Assembly (NCBI RefSeq): GCF_015767245.1
Contig: NZ_JADOTV010000003.1
Coordinates: 124,001-188,000 of the forward strand
Source of the DNA: Aureivirga sp. CE67
GTDB taxonomy: Bacteria; Bacteroidota; Bacteroidia; Flavobacteriales; Flavobacteriaceae
Direction of reading: 5' to 3'
DNA length: 64,000 nt
Shown here: in pieces, positions 41,360-50,277 of the stretch
How positions within the stretch are numbered: the first letter of the stretch is position 1
How the letters are laid out: each line of letters begins with the position of its first letter
Notes under the pieces: model-generated
What the model was told of the DNA's origin: nothing
Database searches by the model: none
What the model saw: the letters and a program-made list of their open reading frames with translations, nothing else
Translations under genes and position numbers: made by a program

Positions 41360-43609
41360 ATGAAACAAGTAAAAAAACTCTGGATTACACTCACTGTAAT
41401 TGTAGTAATTTCATTTGCTATAATTGGATATTATGGTTTTGAAATCTATAGAGAAGCACCGCCTATTCCAGAAAAAGTTGTAGATCTAGAAGGAAATGTA
41501 ATTTATACAAAAGAAGATATTCAAGAAGGTCAACGAGTATGGCAATCTATTGGAGGACAAGAGCTAGGAACGATTTGGGGACACGGAGCCTACACTGCAC
41601 CAGATTGGAATGCTGATTGGATTCATAGAGAAGCTGTATTTATATTAGATCTTTGGTCGCAAAAATTATATTCTCAAGACTTTAACTCTCTTTATGAAGA
41701 CCAAAAAGCATTATTACAAACAAATCTAAAAAATTATATTCGAGAAAACCACTACAATCCTGAAACAAAAAATTTAACTATTGGTCCTGATCGAGAGGAA
41801 GCAATACTTCACAATCAAATTTATTATACAAAACTATTTTCAAATGATCCAGAATTGGCACAAACTCGTGAGCATTACGCAATGATTGAAAATACAGTTC
41901 TTGGAGAAGAAAATTTGCATCGAATTAATGCCTTTTTCTTTTGGACTTCTTGGGCTTGTACTACGGATAGACCTGGAGAAAATATTACTTACACAAATAA
42001 CTGGCCTCCTGATAAATTAATGGGAAATGAGCCAGATGGTTCGCTAATGCTTTGGACAGGTTTCAGTATCATGATGCTTCTTCTAGGTATTGGATTTCTA
42101 GCTTTTTATCATGCAAAAAATACGGAAGAAGAAATCAATAAAGATTTTTTACCAAAAGAAGATCCGCTTCTTGGAATTCATCCAACCCCCTCAATGAAAG
42201 CTACTTTGAAGTATTTTTGGGTAGTTTCACTTTTGATTTTTCTACAAGTTATTTTTGGAGTAATCACAGCGCATTATGGTGTGGAAGGTCAAGGTTTATA
42301 TGGAATTCCTTTGGCAGATATACTTCCATATTCTGTGACTCGAACTTGGCATGTGCAATTAGCAATTTTCTGGATTGCAACATCTTGGTTAGCAACAGGA
42401 CTTTATATAGCTCCGGCAGTTTCTGGTTTTGAGCCAAAATTTCAAAGATTTGGAGTAAACTTTTTATTTATCTGTCTTTTAGTAATTGTTCTTGGTTCGA
42501 TGACTGGACAATTATTAAGTATCTTCCATTATTTTGGTTTAGATATGAGTTTCTGGTTCGGACATCAAGGATTGGAATACGTAGATTTAGGTAGATTCTG
42601 GCAAATTTTCTTATTTGTAGGTCTGGTTCTTTGGTTGATTTTAGTTTTAAGAGCTCTTTGGCCAGCCTTGACAAAGAAAAATCCAGATCACAATCTTTTA
42701 GTTCTTTTTGTGATTTCTTCTATTGCGATTGCTGTTTTTTATGGAGCTGGATTAACTTGGGGAACACATACACACCTTTCATTAATTGAATATTGGCGAT
42801 GGTGGGTTGTACATCTTTGGGTAGAAGGTTTCTTCGAAGTTTTTGCAACAGTAGTTATCGCTTTTCTTTTTGTTAGAATGCAGATTTTAGATATTAATAA
42901 AGCTACAAAAGCTACAATTGCTTCTGCAAGTATTTTCTTGATTGGAGGAATTATTGGAACTTTTCATCATTTATATTTTACAGGAACGCCAACAGCAGTT
43001 CTTGCTTTAGGCTCTACTTTTAGTGCTCTAGAAGTTGCTCCACTTGTTTTCATGGGATTTGAAGCTTTTCATAATTATCGGGTGAGTAAAGCAACGGAGT
43101 GGACGAAAAATTATAAATGGCCGATAAATTTCTTTATTTCTGTTTCTTTTTGGAATTTGATTGGAGCAGGAGTTTTTGGTTTTATGATTAATCCGCCGAT
43201 TGCACTTTATTATATGCAAGGTTTAAATACAACACCTGTTCACGGACATGCTGCACTTTTTGGAGTTTATGGAATGTTAGGTATAGGTTTGACACTTTTT
43301 GCAATCAAAGGACTTTCTGCACACGCTCCTTGGAAAGAAGGAATGATAAAGTTTTCTTTTTGGGCTTTAAATATTGGTCTTGTTTTAATGATTGTTTTAA
43401 GTTTACTTCCGGTAGGATTGGCTCAAACGGTTGCTAGTGTAAATGAAGGAATGTGGTATGCAAGATCTGCTGAATTTAACCAACAAGAATATATACGAAC
43501 CTTAAAATGGCTGCGATTAGTTGGAGATACCATTTTCGCAATTGGTTCTCTAACTTTAATCTATTTTATCATTGGTCTTAAAACTGGTTGGTCTTTGAAG
43601 AAAGAATAA
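41360..43609 (+). CDS. norB: Quinol-dependent nitric oxide reductase, single-subunit type
   Basis: 749 residues with about 14 membrane helices. The N-terminal part replaces cytochrome c subunit NorC: a helix, then a periplasmic domain (VWQSIGGQELGTIWGHGAYT) as in qNOR. The catalytic core has RTWHVQLAIFW (heme ligand, about 330), HLWVEGFFEVF (FeB His and the conserved Glu, about 484-488), TFHHLYFTG (two FeB His, about 535) and PVHGHAALFG (heme ligands, about 627). It reduces two NO to N2O with quinol, for detoxification or partial denitrification. No other denitrification gene is in the window. It is flanked by two two-component systems. Confidence 0.95.
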   Translation: MKQVKKLWITLTVIVVISFAIIGYYGFEIYREAPPIPEKVVDLEGNVIYTKEDIQEGQRVWQSIGGQELGTIWGHGAYTAPDWNADWIHREAVFILDLWSQKLYSQDFNSLYEDQKALLQTNLKNYIRENHYNPETKNLTIGPDREEAILHNQIYYTKLFSNDPELAQTREHYAMIENTVLGEENLHRINAFFFWTSWACTTDRPGENITYTNNWPPDKLMGNEPDGSLMLWTGFSIMMLLLGIGFLAFYHAKNTEEEINKDFLPKEDPLLGIHPTPSMKATLKYFWVVSLLIFLQVIFGVITAHYGVEGQGLYGIPLADILPYSVTRTWHVQLAIFWIATSWLATGLYIAPAVSGFEPKFQRFGVNFLFICLLVIVLGSMTGQLLSIFHYFGLDMSFWFGHQGLEYVDLGRFWQIFLFVGLVLWLILVLRALWPALTKKNPDHNLLVLFVISSIAIAVFYGAGLTWGTHTHLSLIEYWRWWVVHLWVEGFFEVFATVVIAFLFVRMQILDINKATKATIASASIFLIGGIIGTFHHLYFTGTPTAVLALGSTFSALEVAPLVFMGFEAFHNYRVSKATEWTKNYKWPINFFISVSFWNLIGAGVFGFMINPPIALYYMQGLNTTPVHGHAALFGVYGMLGIGLTLFAIKGLSAHAPWKEGMIKFSFWALNIGLVLMIVLSLLPVGLAQTVASVNEGMWYARSAEFNQQEYIRTLKWLRLVGDTIFAIGSLTLIYFIIGLKTGWSLKKE

Positions 43610-43620
43610 GAAATTGATGG

Positions 43621-43645
43621 GCTGCTTCAATATGAAGCAGCTTTT
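43621..43645 (+). terminator. Rho-independent terminator after norB
   Basis: The nine-base-pair stem GCTGCTTCA / TGAAGCAGC with a three-base loop is followed by TTTTATT. It reaches the stop codon of the converging regulator gene. Confidence 0.85.
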
Positions 43646-44393
43646 ATTCTGAAAGACCAAAGCGTTTAAAAAAAAGTGCTTTATAACTTCTGCCTAAAGG
43701 AATTTTATTTTCTCTAACTAAAAGTTGATTTCCTTCAATTTCATTTATTTTATTTATAGAAACGATATAAGATTTATGAACTCTCATGAAATCTAATTTT
43801 GGTAAAATTTCTTCAAGTTCTTTAAGAGAATAAAGCCCCATAATTCTTTTTTCTTTGGTGTAAAAATTCACATATTCTAAAGCTCCTTCTATAAAAAGAA
43901 TATCATCAAAATATATTTTGTGGATTTTACGATCTGATTTAACAAGAATAAAATTTGACTTTTTTTCTTTACTGTAATGTTTTTCTGAAACTTGATTTAT
44001 GTTTTTTATATTTATTTCTGTTTTCTTTTTTAAATAAATTAATTCGCAAGCTTTATTTACAGCTTTAATGAATCTAGGTAAGGAAAAAGGTTTCATTAAA
44101 TAATCTACAACATCTAATTCATAACCTTGAATAGCAAATTCGGCATAAGCTGTTGTAAAAATAATAGCTGGAGGGTTATTTAAACTTTTAACAAAATCAA
44201 TACCAGTCAAATCAGGCATTTGAATATCACAAAAAATCAAATCAACTTGATTATTATTTACAAAATTTAAAGCATAAAAAGCATTATCAAAAGAATCTAA
44301 TAAGTTTAAGTGAGGAACTTTTTCTATATAATCTATTAATAGTTTTCTAGCAAAAAACTCATCATCAATTACAATACAATTTACCGTTTTCAT
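43644..44393 (-). CDS. LytTR-type response regulator
   Basis: 249 residues. The receiver domain (1 to about 120) has IVIDDEFFARKLL, phosphoacceptor Asp56 in IFCDIQMPD and Lys in DYLMKPFS. A C-terminal LytTR DNA-binding domain (about 145-245) has FILVKSDRKIHKIYFDDILF and FMRVHKSYIVSINKINEIEG. It pairs with the LytS-like kinase one base upstream. Targets are unknown; the family regulates envelope, stress and other genes in Bacteroidota. Confidence 0.95.
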   Translation of the reverse strand: MKTVNCIVIDDEFFARKLLIDYIEKVPHLNLLDSFDNAFYALNFVNNNQVDLIFCDIQMPDLTGIDFVKSLNNPPAIIFTTAYAEFAIQGYELDVVDYLMKPFSLPRFIKAVNKACELIYLKKKTEINIKNINQVSEKHYSKEKKSNFILVKSDRKIHKIYFDDILFIEGALEYVNFYTKEKRIMGLYSLKELEEILPKLDFMRVHKSYIVSINKINEIEGNQLLVRENKIPLGRSYKALFFKRFGLSE

Positions 44394-44394
44394 T

Positions 44395-45426
44395 TTACTT
44401 TAAATTAATGTTTAATACTACTTTAAAAATATTTTTATTTTTTTCAATATGTAAAGAATACTTTTCTGGATAGAGAAGGTTTAATCTTTTTTTTACATTT
44501 TCCAAGCCAATCCCTCCTTCAGAATTTAGCCAATTTTGAGCTTCTATTTTAGGGATTGAATTTTCTATTTTAAATATTAAATTGTCGTTTTTACAAATTA
44601 AATCAATATTCACCCAAGCGTTTTTGTCTGTATCAATTTTACTATGTTTAAAACTGTTTTCAATAAAAGGAATCAAAATCATAGGAGAAATATGATTATT
44701 ATTTTTCACATTATCTATTAAGAAATTTATATTTTGTGGTTTCTCAGTTTTTAATTGTTGAAAGTCTATATATGAAATAATATAATCAATTTCACGAGAT
44801 AGTAAAACATGATCACTTTTACAATCATAAAGTACATACCTTAACATATCTGACAGTTTTAAAATTTTATCGGGAGCAGATTTATCTCCTATATAACTTA
44901 TTGTGTAAATAGTATTTAAAGCATTAAATAAAAAATGCGGATTTATTTGACTTTTTAAAAATTTTAGTTCCGTTTCACTTTGTAATTTAATTAAAGATTT
45001 AATTTCTTTAAGATGTTCTCTTTCTTTTTTTAAAATATCAAAAAAAGTACTAATGAATAAAGGGACTCCTAGAAAAAAAATATTGAAAAAAAATATAAAA
45101 ACAAAAGGTGCACTTCGATCATCAATTTGACGAGCTGGAAGTATAAATTTGATTGCTATTATTGTAAGTCCAGTTGAAATTAGGACAAACGTTAATAGTA
45201 AAATAATTGAATAAATTTTATATTTCCTACTATTATAAGAATATTTGTTTAATAATATTTTTAAGTTCATCTGAACTATTAAAGCCTGTAGTATTGTATA
45301 ATGAATAGAATTATATATAGCTTCTTTTATATTCCAAAACGATAAGATACTAAAATATATCAAAGCAATTAATATCCAAAATATATAAGGATTATGAATT
45401 GAAAATGTTTTTGTGTTTTGCTTCAT
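44395..45426 (-). CDS. Sensor histidine kinase, LytS/His_kinase family
   Basis: 343 residues. Four N-terminal membrane helices (about 13-30, 40-58, 72-95, 105-128), a short coil, then the His_kinase signature SQINPHFLFNALNTI with His164 and a degenerate HATPase domain (MILIPFIENSFKHSK, then GGIGLENVKKRLNLLYP). There is no separate sensor domain; the membrane part probably senses. It forms an operon with the LytTR regulator. A TAATTTTG box (45443-45450) on its strand lies 16 bases before the start. Confidence 0.94.
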   Translation of the reverse strand: MKQNTKTFSIHNPYIFWILIALIYFSILSFWNIKEAIYNSIHYTILQALIVQMNLKILLNKYSYNSRKYKIYSIILLLTFVLISTGLTIIAIKFILPARQIDDRSAPFVFIFFFNIFFLGVPLFISTFFDILKKEREHLKEIKSLIKLQSETELKFLKSQINPHFLFNALNTIYTISYIGDKSAPDKILKLSDMLRYVLYDCKSDHVLLSREIDYIISYIDFQQLKTEKPQNINFLIDNVKNNNHISPMILIPFIENSFKHSKIDTDKNAWVNIDLICKNDNLIFKIENSIPKIEAQNWLNSEGGIGLENVKKRLNLLYPEKYSLHIEKNKNIFKVVLNINLK

Positions 45427-45661
45427 TTATTTTTATTTCTTGCAAAATTACATATTTCCTCTAGAAATATTCTTAATAAACAATCAAAGGTCTATTTCTT
45501 TCAACCAACAACATACTTTCTTCAATATCCGAATTTTAGGTATATTTTTTACAATAATTGATTAATTGATAGCCATCATTGAAAAAAAAATGTTTTTAAA
45601 TTTTTTCTCTTCAATTTTGCCTCAGAATTAATCATTAAAACTTTTTAAAATGAAGTATTAA

Positions 45662-46240
45662 ATGGTTTATAATAGTGGAGTTATGTTGAAATTAGGAAGG
45701 AAAGTTTTTACTGTTTTATGGATATTAGTGATTATTTATTTAATAATTAAATACTTACAAAATCCAGAAATTATTAAGGTCGATAATATTAAAGCATTTG
45801 TAGAATCTTATGGGAATGAAATGATCTTTATTTATATCCTGTTGACATTTGTTAGAGGTTTTTTTTTGATACCAAGTACACCATTTGTTATAGGGGGAAG
45901 CTTATTATTCCCAGATCAATTATTTTTAGTCTTAATGATTTCGATTTCTGGAGTTCTATTTTCTGCAACATTACTTTATTTTTTAGCTGACAAATTAGGG
46001 TTTAGTGATTATTTTAAAACAAAACAATCTAAAAGTATTGAAATATGGAAAACACGATTAAAAAGTCCTAAAGCAATATATTTTGTTATAGGTTGGTCTT
46101 TTTTTCCTTTTGTTCCAACAGATGTTATTTGTTATGTAGCAGGTTTAGTTAAAATGCCATTTAAATATATGATTACAGGTGTGTTTATAGGTGAACTAGT
46201 GTTAGATGTGTTTTATATCTATTTCGATATTATATTATAA
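45662..46240 (+). CDS. TVP38/TMEM64 (DedA-superfamily-like) membrane protein
   Basis: 192 residues with four to five hydrophobic segments. FVRGFFLIPSTPFVIGGSLLFP (two adjoining motifs, about 62-83) and SFFPFVPTDVICYVAGLVKM (about 151-170) are the two re-entrant/hairpin signatures of the VTT/SNARE-associated family. Members are proposed to move or flip phospholipids or polyprenyl lipids. The start could also be the ATG at 45683. It is followed eight bases later by a phospholipid-methyltransferase-like gene, which fits a lipid role. Confidence 0.85.
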   Translation: MVYNSGVMLKLGRKVFTVLWILVIIYLIIKYLQNPEIIKVDNIKAFVESYGNEMIFIYILLTFVRGFFLIPSTPFVIGGSLLFPDQLFLVLMISISGVLFSATLLYFLADKLGFSDYFKTKQSKSIEIWKTRLKSPKAIYFVIGWSFFPFVPTDVICYVAGLVKMPFKYMITGVFIGELVLDVFYIYFDIIL

Positions 46241-46248
46241 AATTTTAA

Positions 46249-46815
46249 ATGAATCATGTTATGAATTCCTTTTTTAAAGAAGCGTTAAAATCATTAAAAA
46301 CTAGTGGAACAATTAAACCTAGTTCAAAATATTTAATAAATAATTGTTTAAAGGATTTACCTTTTGACAAAGCAAAAACAATAATAGAATTTGGAGCTGG
46401 AGATGGTTGTTTTACTAGAGAAATTTCAAAAAGAATGAGAAAAGACACAATGTTATATTCATTTGAAATAAATAAAAAATTTTATGAGTATAGCTGTTCT
46501 CAATTTGAAAATCAAAACAATATTAAGATTTTGAATAATTCAGCTTTAGATTTTGATGAAATTTTAAGTGAAAAAACAATTTATAACGCTGATATAATTA
46601 TCTCAAGCTTACCTCTTTCACTTTTAAATAATATAGAGGTAAGTAGATTATTAAACAAAATAAATAAGTATTTGAAAAGCGGAGGTGTATTTGTTCAATA
46701 CCAATATAGTTTAGGTAAATTTTATCAATTTAAAGATGTCTTTTATTATGTAAACATGAGCTTAACTTTAATAAATATACCTCCAGCTTTTGTATTTAAA
46801 TGTTATAAGTATTAA
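46249..46815 (+). CDS. SAM-dependent methyltransferase, PmtA-like
   Basis: 188 residues, class I methyltransferase. The N-terminus FFKEALKSLKTSGTIKPSSK resembles phospholipid N-methyltransferases of the PmtA group. Motif I is TIIEFGAGDGCFTREI (about 44-59), the acid at the end of beta 2 is in YSFEINKKFY, and IIISSLPLSLL fits motif IV. It could methylate phosphatidylethanolamine or a related lipid; an rRNA-dimethylase-like protein is the alternative. The ATG at 46261 is another possible start. It is in a likely operon with a TVP38 protein and a serine hydrolase. Confidence 0.75.
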   Translation: MNHVMNSFFKEALKSLKTSGTIKPSSKYLINNCLKDLPFDKAKTIIEFGAGDGCFTREISKRMRKDTMLYSFEINKKFYEYSCSQFENQNNIKILNNSALDFDEILSEKTIYNADIIISSLPLSLLNNIEVSRLLNKINKYLKSGGVFVQYQYSLGKFYQFKDVFYYVNMSLTLINIPPAFVFKCYKY

Positions 46816-46832
46816 TATAAATAAACTAAATC

Positions 46833-48161
46833 ATGAAAAAATATTTAATAGGATTTTTGACAATGATAATAATTATGCTATCAAGTCAAAAGGTAAAAAG
46901 TCAAAATATTGACAAATCGAAATTAAATAATTATTTAGAAACACTTGCAGAAAATGACAAGTTTATGGGTAGTGTTTCAATAACAAAGGATGAAAAGTTA
47001 ATTTATTCCAAAACTGTAGGACTTAGAGATATTCATAAAAACAGAAAAGCGGATAGATTAACAAAATACAGAATAGGTTCTGCAACTAAAACATTTACAG
47101 CAGTATTGACGATGAAAGCTGTAGAACAAAACAAATTAACTCTAAATGAAACAATTGAAAAGTTTTTTCCAAATATTAAGAATGCAAATAAAATAACAAT
47201 AGACCAATTATTAAATCACAGAAGTGGAATTCATAGTTTCACCAATGACTCTGACTTTTTTAGTTGGAATACACAGAAAAAAAGTAAAGAAGAAATCATT
47301 AAGAAAATAGAAAAAGGTGGAAGTGATTTTGAACCAGATAGTAGAGCATATTATAGTAATTCAAATTATATCCTTTTAGGAATTATTTTAGAAAAAGTAT
47401 ATGACAAACCTTATGGTGAAATTTTAAAGAAATATATCACGAAACCGCTAAAAATGAGAAGTACGTTGGTGGGTAAGAAAATTAATACTTACAACAGAGA
47501 AGCACAATCTTATAGAAAAATTGGGAAATGGGAACAAGAACCTGAAACTGATATGTCAATACCACTTGGAGCAGGTTTTTTAGTTTCAACTTCTCGTGAT
47601 CTTGTGAAGTTTAGTGATGGATTATTTACTGGTAAAATTATCAGTCTAAAGAGTGTTGAAATAATGGAAGCTTTGAAAGATGGTTACGGACGTGGAATTT
47701 TCGATACTTCTTTTGAAAACAAACAAGCATATGGTAATAGTGGTGTGATTGATGGATTTAATTCAGATTTTTTGTATTTCACAAAAGAAAAAATCTCAAT
47801 TGCTTTTACTTCAAATGCTACAGATTATGATTTAAGAAAAATCAGACACGTTCTTCTTCTTGCTACATTTGGAAAAGAATATGAAATCCCTAAATTTTCT
47901 ACTTATAATGGAAAAGTTGAAAATCTGGATGAATATGTCGGTGTCTATGAAAGTAAAGAGTTTCCTTTTGATATTACAATTGAAAAAAAGAATGGAACAA
48001 TTACAGCTCAAGCTACAGGAATGTCAATTTTTGGTACAGAAGCAATTGGAAAGAATAAATTTGAAATAGGTGCAATAAATGCTGTTTTAGAGTTTTTCCC
48101 TTCAGAAAATAAATTAGTTTGGATTCAAAATGGAAAAACATTAAACCTATTTAAAAAATAA
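46833..48161 (+). CDS. Class C beta-lactamase-fold serine hydrolase, exported
   Basis: 442 residues with a signal peptide (FLTMIIIMLSSQKVKSQ). The penicillin-binding-like domain (about 28-340) has the SxxK motif SATK (Ser83, Lys86), YSNSNY (about 173-178, Tyr-x-Asn) and YGNSGVIDGF as the third-strand motif, followed by a DUF3471-like C-terminal beta domain (about 350-442). Members include D-aminopeptidases, esterases and ADP-type enzymes, rarely true beta-lactamases. The periplasmic substrate is unknown. It is last of a three-gene unit. Confidence 0.85.
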   Translation: MKKYLIGFLTMIIIMLSSQKVKSQNIDKSKLNNYLETLAENDKFMGSVSITKDEKLIYSKTVGLRDIHKNRKADRLTKYRIGSATKTFTAVLTMKAVEQNKLTLNETIEKFFPNIKNANKITIDQLLNHRSGIHSFTNDSDFFSWNTQKKSKEEIIKKIEKGGSDFEPDSRAYYSNSNYILLGIILEKVYDKPYGEILKKYITKPLKMRSTLVGKKINTYNREAQSYRKIGKWEQEPETDMSIPLGAGFLVSTSRDLVKFSDGLFTGKIISLKSVEIMEALKDGYGRGIFDTSFENKQAYGNSGVIDGFNSDFLYFTKEKISIAFTSNATDYDLRKIRHVLLLATFGKEYEIPKFSTYNGKVENLDEYVGVYESKEFPFDITIEKKNGTITAQATGMSIFGTEAIGKNKFEIGAINAVLEFFPSENKLVWIQNGKTLNLFKK

Positions 48162-48166
48162 ATATC

Positions 48167-48244
48167 GGAAAGATGTTTAGAAATAGAGGATTGTTTTTTA
48201 GTGGTATAAAGTTCATGATTTTTCTATCTAAACATTATCTTTCC
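48167..48244 (+). other. Long-range hairpin in the 3' untranslated region
   Basis: GGAAAGATGTTTAGA (48167-48181) pairs fully with 48227-48244 except for a three-base bulge, giving 15 base pairs around a 45-base loop. It starts six bases after the serine hydrolase stop and is followed by a terminator hairpin, so it would be part of the transcript's 3' end. Confidence 0.5.
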
Positions 48245-48247
48245 CTG

Positions 48248-48275
48248 AAAAGACTTGGTTTACACTAAGTCTTTT
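48248..48275 (+). terminator. Rho-independent terminator after the serine hydrolase gene
   Basis: The nine-base-pair stem AAAAGACTT / AAGTCTTTT with a ten-base loop runs directly into TCTTCTTTTACTTT. Confidence 0.75.
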
Positions 48276-48355
48276 CTTCTTTTACTTTAATTTTAAATCA
48301 TTTAAGTATTGAGATTTAAAATATTTTATCAATTCAATTTTTCATATCATTTTCC

Positions 48356-48387
48356 TTGATAGAATCCGTTTATTTATACTAAATTTG
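48356..48387 (+). promoter_or_regulatory. Candidate flavobacterial promoter of argS
   Basis: TTG (48356-48358), a 21-base spacer and TAAATTTG (48380-48387) match the TTG / TAnnTTTG consensus, ending 21 bases before the argS start. Confidence 0.6.
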
Positions 48388-48408
48388 CAGTTCAAATTTT
48401 AAATAAAA

Positions 48409-50184
48409 ATGAATATTCAAAACACATTAACATCCGTAGTTAAAGAAGGTTTCAAAGAAATCTATAATGTAGAAATTGATAATGTTGAATTTCAAGCAAC
48501 AAGGAAAGATTTTGCTGGAGATATCACAATTGTTGTATTCGCATTTTTACGACACGTAAAAGGAAATCCTGTGGAGATAGGAACTCGCATTGGAGAATAC
48601 ATCAAGAATAATGTTTCGGAAATTAGGGATTTTAATGTTGTAAAAGGATTTTTAAATCTAGAATTTTCAGACGCATATTTCGTAAATACTTTTAATTCTA
48701 TTTATAGCACAGAAGATTTTGGAATTGTTGCTCCAAAAGAAGAAGAAAAAGCTGTGATGGTCGAATATTCTTCGCCAAACACAAACAAGCCACTTCACCT
48801 TGGACATGTTCGTAACAATTTATTAGGTTATTCTGTTTCTGAAATTATTGCTGCTTCTGGTAAAAAAGTGTACAAAACACAAATTATCAACGATAGAGGA
48901 ATTCATATTTGTAAAAGTATGTTAGCTTGGCAACGTTTCGGAAATGGTGAAACTCCAGAATCTACTGGATTAAAAGGAGATAAATTAGTAGGGAACTATT
49001 ATGTTGCTTTTGATCAGGCTTATAAAAAAGAAATCAAAGAATTAGAAGAAAAAGGACTTACAACTGAAGAAGCTAAAAAGCAAGCTCCAATTTTATTAGA
49101 AGCACAAGAAATGCTAAGAAAATGGGAAGCTGGAGATGAAGAAGTTGTAGCACTTTGGAAAACGATGAACCAGTGGGTTTATGAAGGTTTCAACGAAACT
49201 TACAAAGCTCTTGGAGTTGATTTTGATAAAAACTATTATGAAAGTAACACATATCTTTTAGGAAAAGAAGTAGTTGCAAATGGTTTAGAAAAAGGTGTTT
49301 TCTATAGAAAAGAAGATGGTTCTGTTTGGATTGATTTAACAGATGAAGGTTTAGACGAAAAAATCGTTTTACGTTCTGATGGAACTGCAGTTTATATGAC
49401 ACAGGATATTGGAACTGCAATTGAGCGTTTCAACGATTATAATATCGATTCTTTGACTTATACTGTAGGAAATGAGCAAGATTATCACTTCAAAGTTTTA
49501 TTCTTAATCTTAAAGAAATTAGGATATGACTGGGCTGAGAATTTATATCATTTATCTTATGGAATGGTTGAGTTACCATCAGGAAAAATGAAATCAAGAG
49601 AAGGAACTGTTGTAGATGCTGATGAATTAATGGTTGAAATGACTGATACAGCTCGTGAGATTTCTCAAGAATTAGGAAAATTAGAAGGTTACTCTGAAGA
49701 GGAGAAAGAAGAATTATACAACGTAATTGGTATGGGGGCTTTAAAGTATTTCATTTTAAAAGTAGACCCAAGAAAACAAATTCTTTTTGATCCAAAAGAA
49801 AGTATTGATTTCAACGGAAACACTGGGCCTTTCATTCAATATACGTATGCGAGAATTCAGTCGATTTTAAGAAAAGTAGATTTTGATTATTCTAATACAA
49901 AAACTGATATTTCTCTTTCTGATAAAGAAAAATCATTATTAAAACAATTAGAATTATTCCCATCTGCTGTTCAAAATGCAGCGAAAAATCATAGTCCGGC
50001 ATTAATAGCTAACTATACTTATGATTTAGTAAAAGAATATAATTCATTCTATCAAAGTTCTCCAATTTTAGGTTGTGAAGATGAAGACTTAAAAATCTTA
50101 AGAGTTCAACTTTCAGAAAAAGTTGCACAAACAATTAAAAATGGATTTAAACTTTTAGGAATTGAAGTTCCTAACAGAATGTAA
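48409..50184 (+). CDS. argS: Arginyl-tRNA synthetase
   Basis: 591 residues, class I synthetase of normal length. The N-terminal Arg-specific domain covers about 1-90. The HIGH motif is HLGHVRNN (about 129-136), preceded by VEYSSPNTNKPL. The KMSKS region is SGKMKSREGTVVDA (about 391-404), and a C-terminal DALR anticodon-binding domain (about 470-591) ends with FKLLGIEVPNRM. It charges tRNA-Arg. It is a single gene with its own promoter and terminator. Confidence 0.98.
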   Translation: MNIQNTLTSVVKEGFKEIYNVEIDNVEFQATRKDFAGDITIVVFAFLRHVKGNPVEIGTRIGEYIKNNVSEIRDFNVVKGFLNLEFSDAYFVNTFNSIYSTEDFGIVAPKEEEKAVMVEYSSPNTNKPLHLGHVRNNLLGYSVSEIIAASGKKVYKTQIINDRGIHICKSMLAWQRFGNGETPESTGLKGDKLVGNYYVAFDQAYKKEIKELEEKGLTTEEAKKQAPILLEAQEMLRKWEAGDEEVVALWKTMNQWVYEGFNETYKALGVDFDKNYYESNTYLLGKEVVANGLEKGVFYRKEDGSVWIDLTDEGLDEKIVLRSDGTAVYMTQDIGTAIERFNDYNIDSLTYTVGNEQDYHFKVLFLILKKLGYDWAENLYHLSYGMVELPSGKMKSREGTVVDADELMVEMTDTAREISQELGKLEGYSEEEKEELYNVIGMGALKYFILKVDPRKQILFDPKESIDFNGNTGPFIQYTYARIQSILRKVDFDYSNTKTDISLSDKEKSLLKQLELFPSAVQNAAKNHSPALIANYTYDLVKEYNSFYQSSPILGCEDEDLKILRVQLSEKVAQTIKNGFKLLGIEVPNRM

Positions 50185-50206
50185 AAAAATATATTTTGAA
50201 TCTAAG

Positions 50207-50237
50207 AAGGCTAACAGTTTTTATTGTTAGCCTTTTT
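50207..50237 (+). terminator. Rho-independent terminator after argS
   Basis: The ten-base-pair stem AAGGCTAACA / TGTTAGCCTT with an eight-base loop is followed by TTTT. Confidence 0.93.
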
Positions 50238-50277
50238 TGTTTTATATTGGTTGCAAATTAAAATTGTTCAAAATACT

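Noticed and set aside
46833-48161. Serine hydrolase as an antibiotic-resistance beta-lactamase
   Set aside because: SxxK and YxN are present, but the DUF3471-like C-terminal domain and overall pattern fit the broad class C-like esterase/peptidase group. There is no evidence for beta-lactam hydrolysis.
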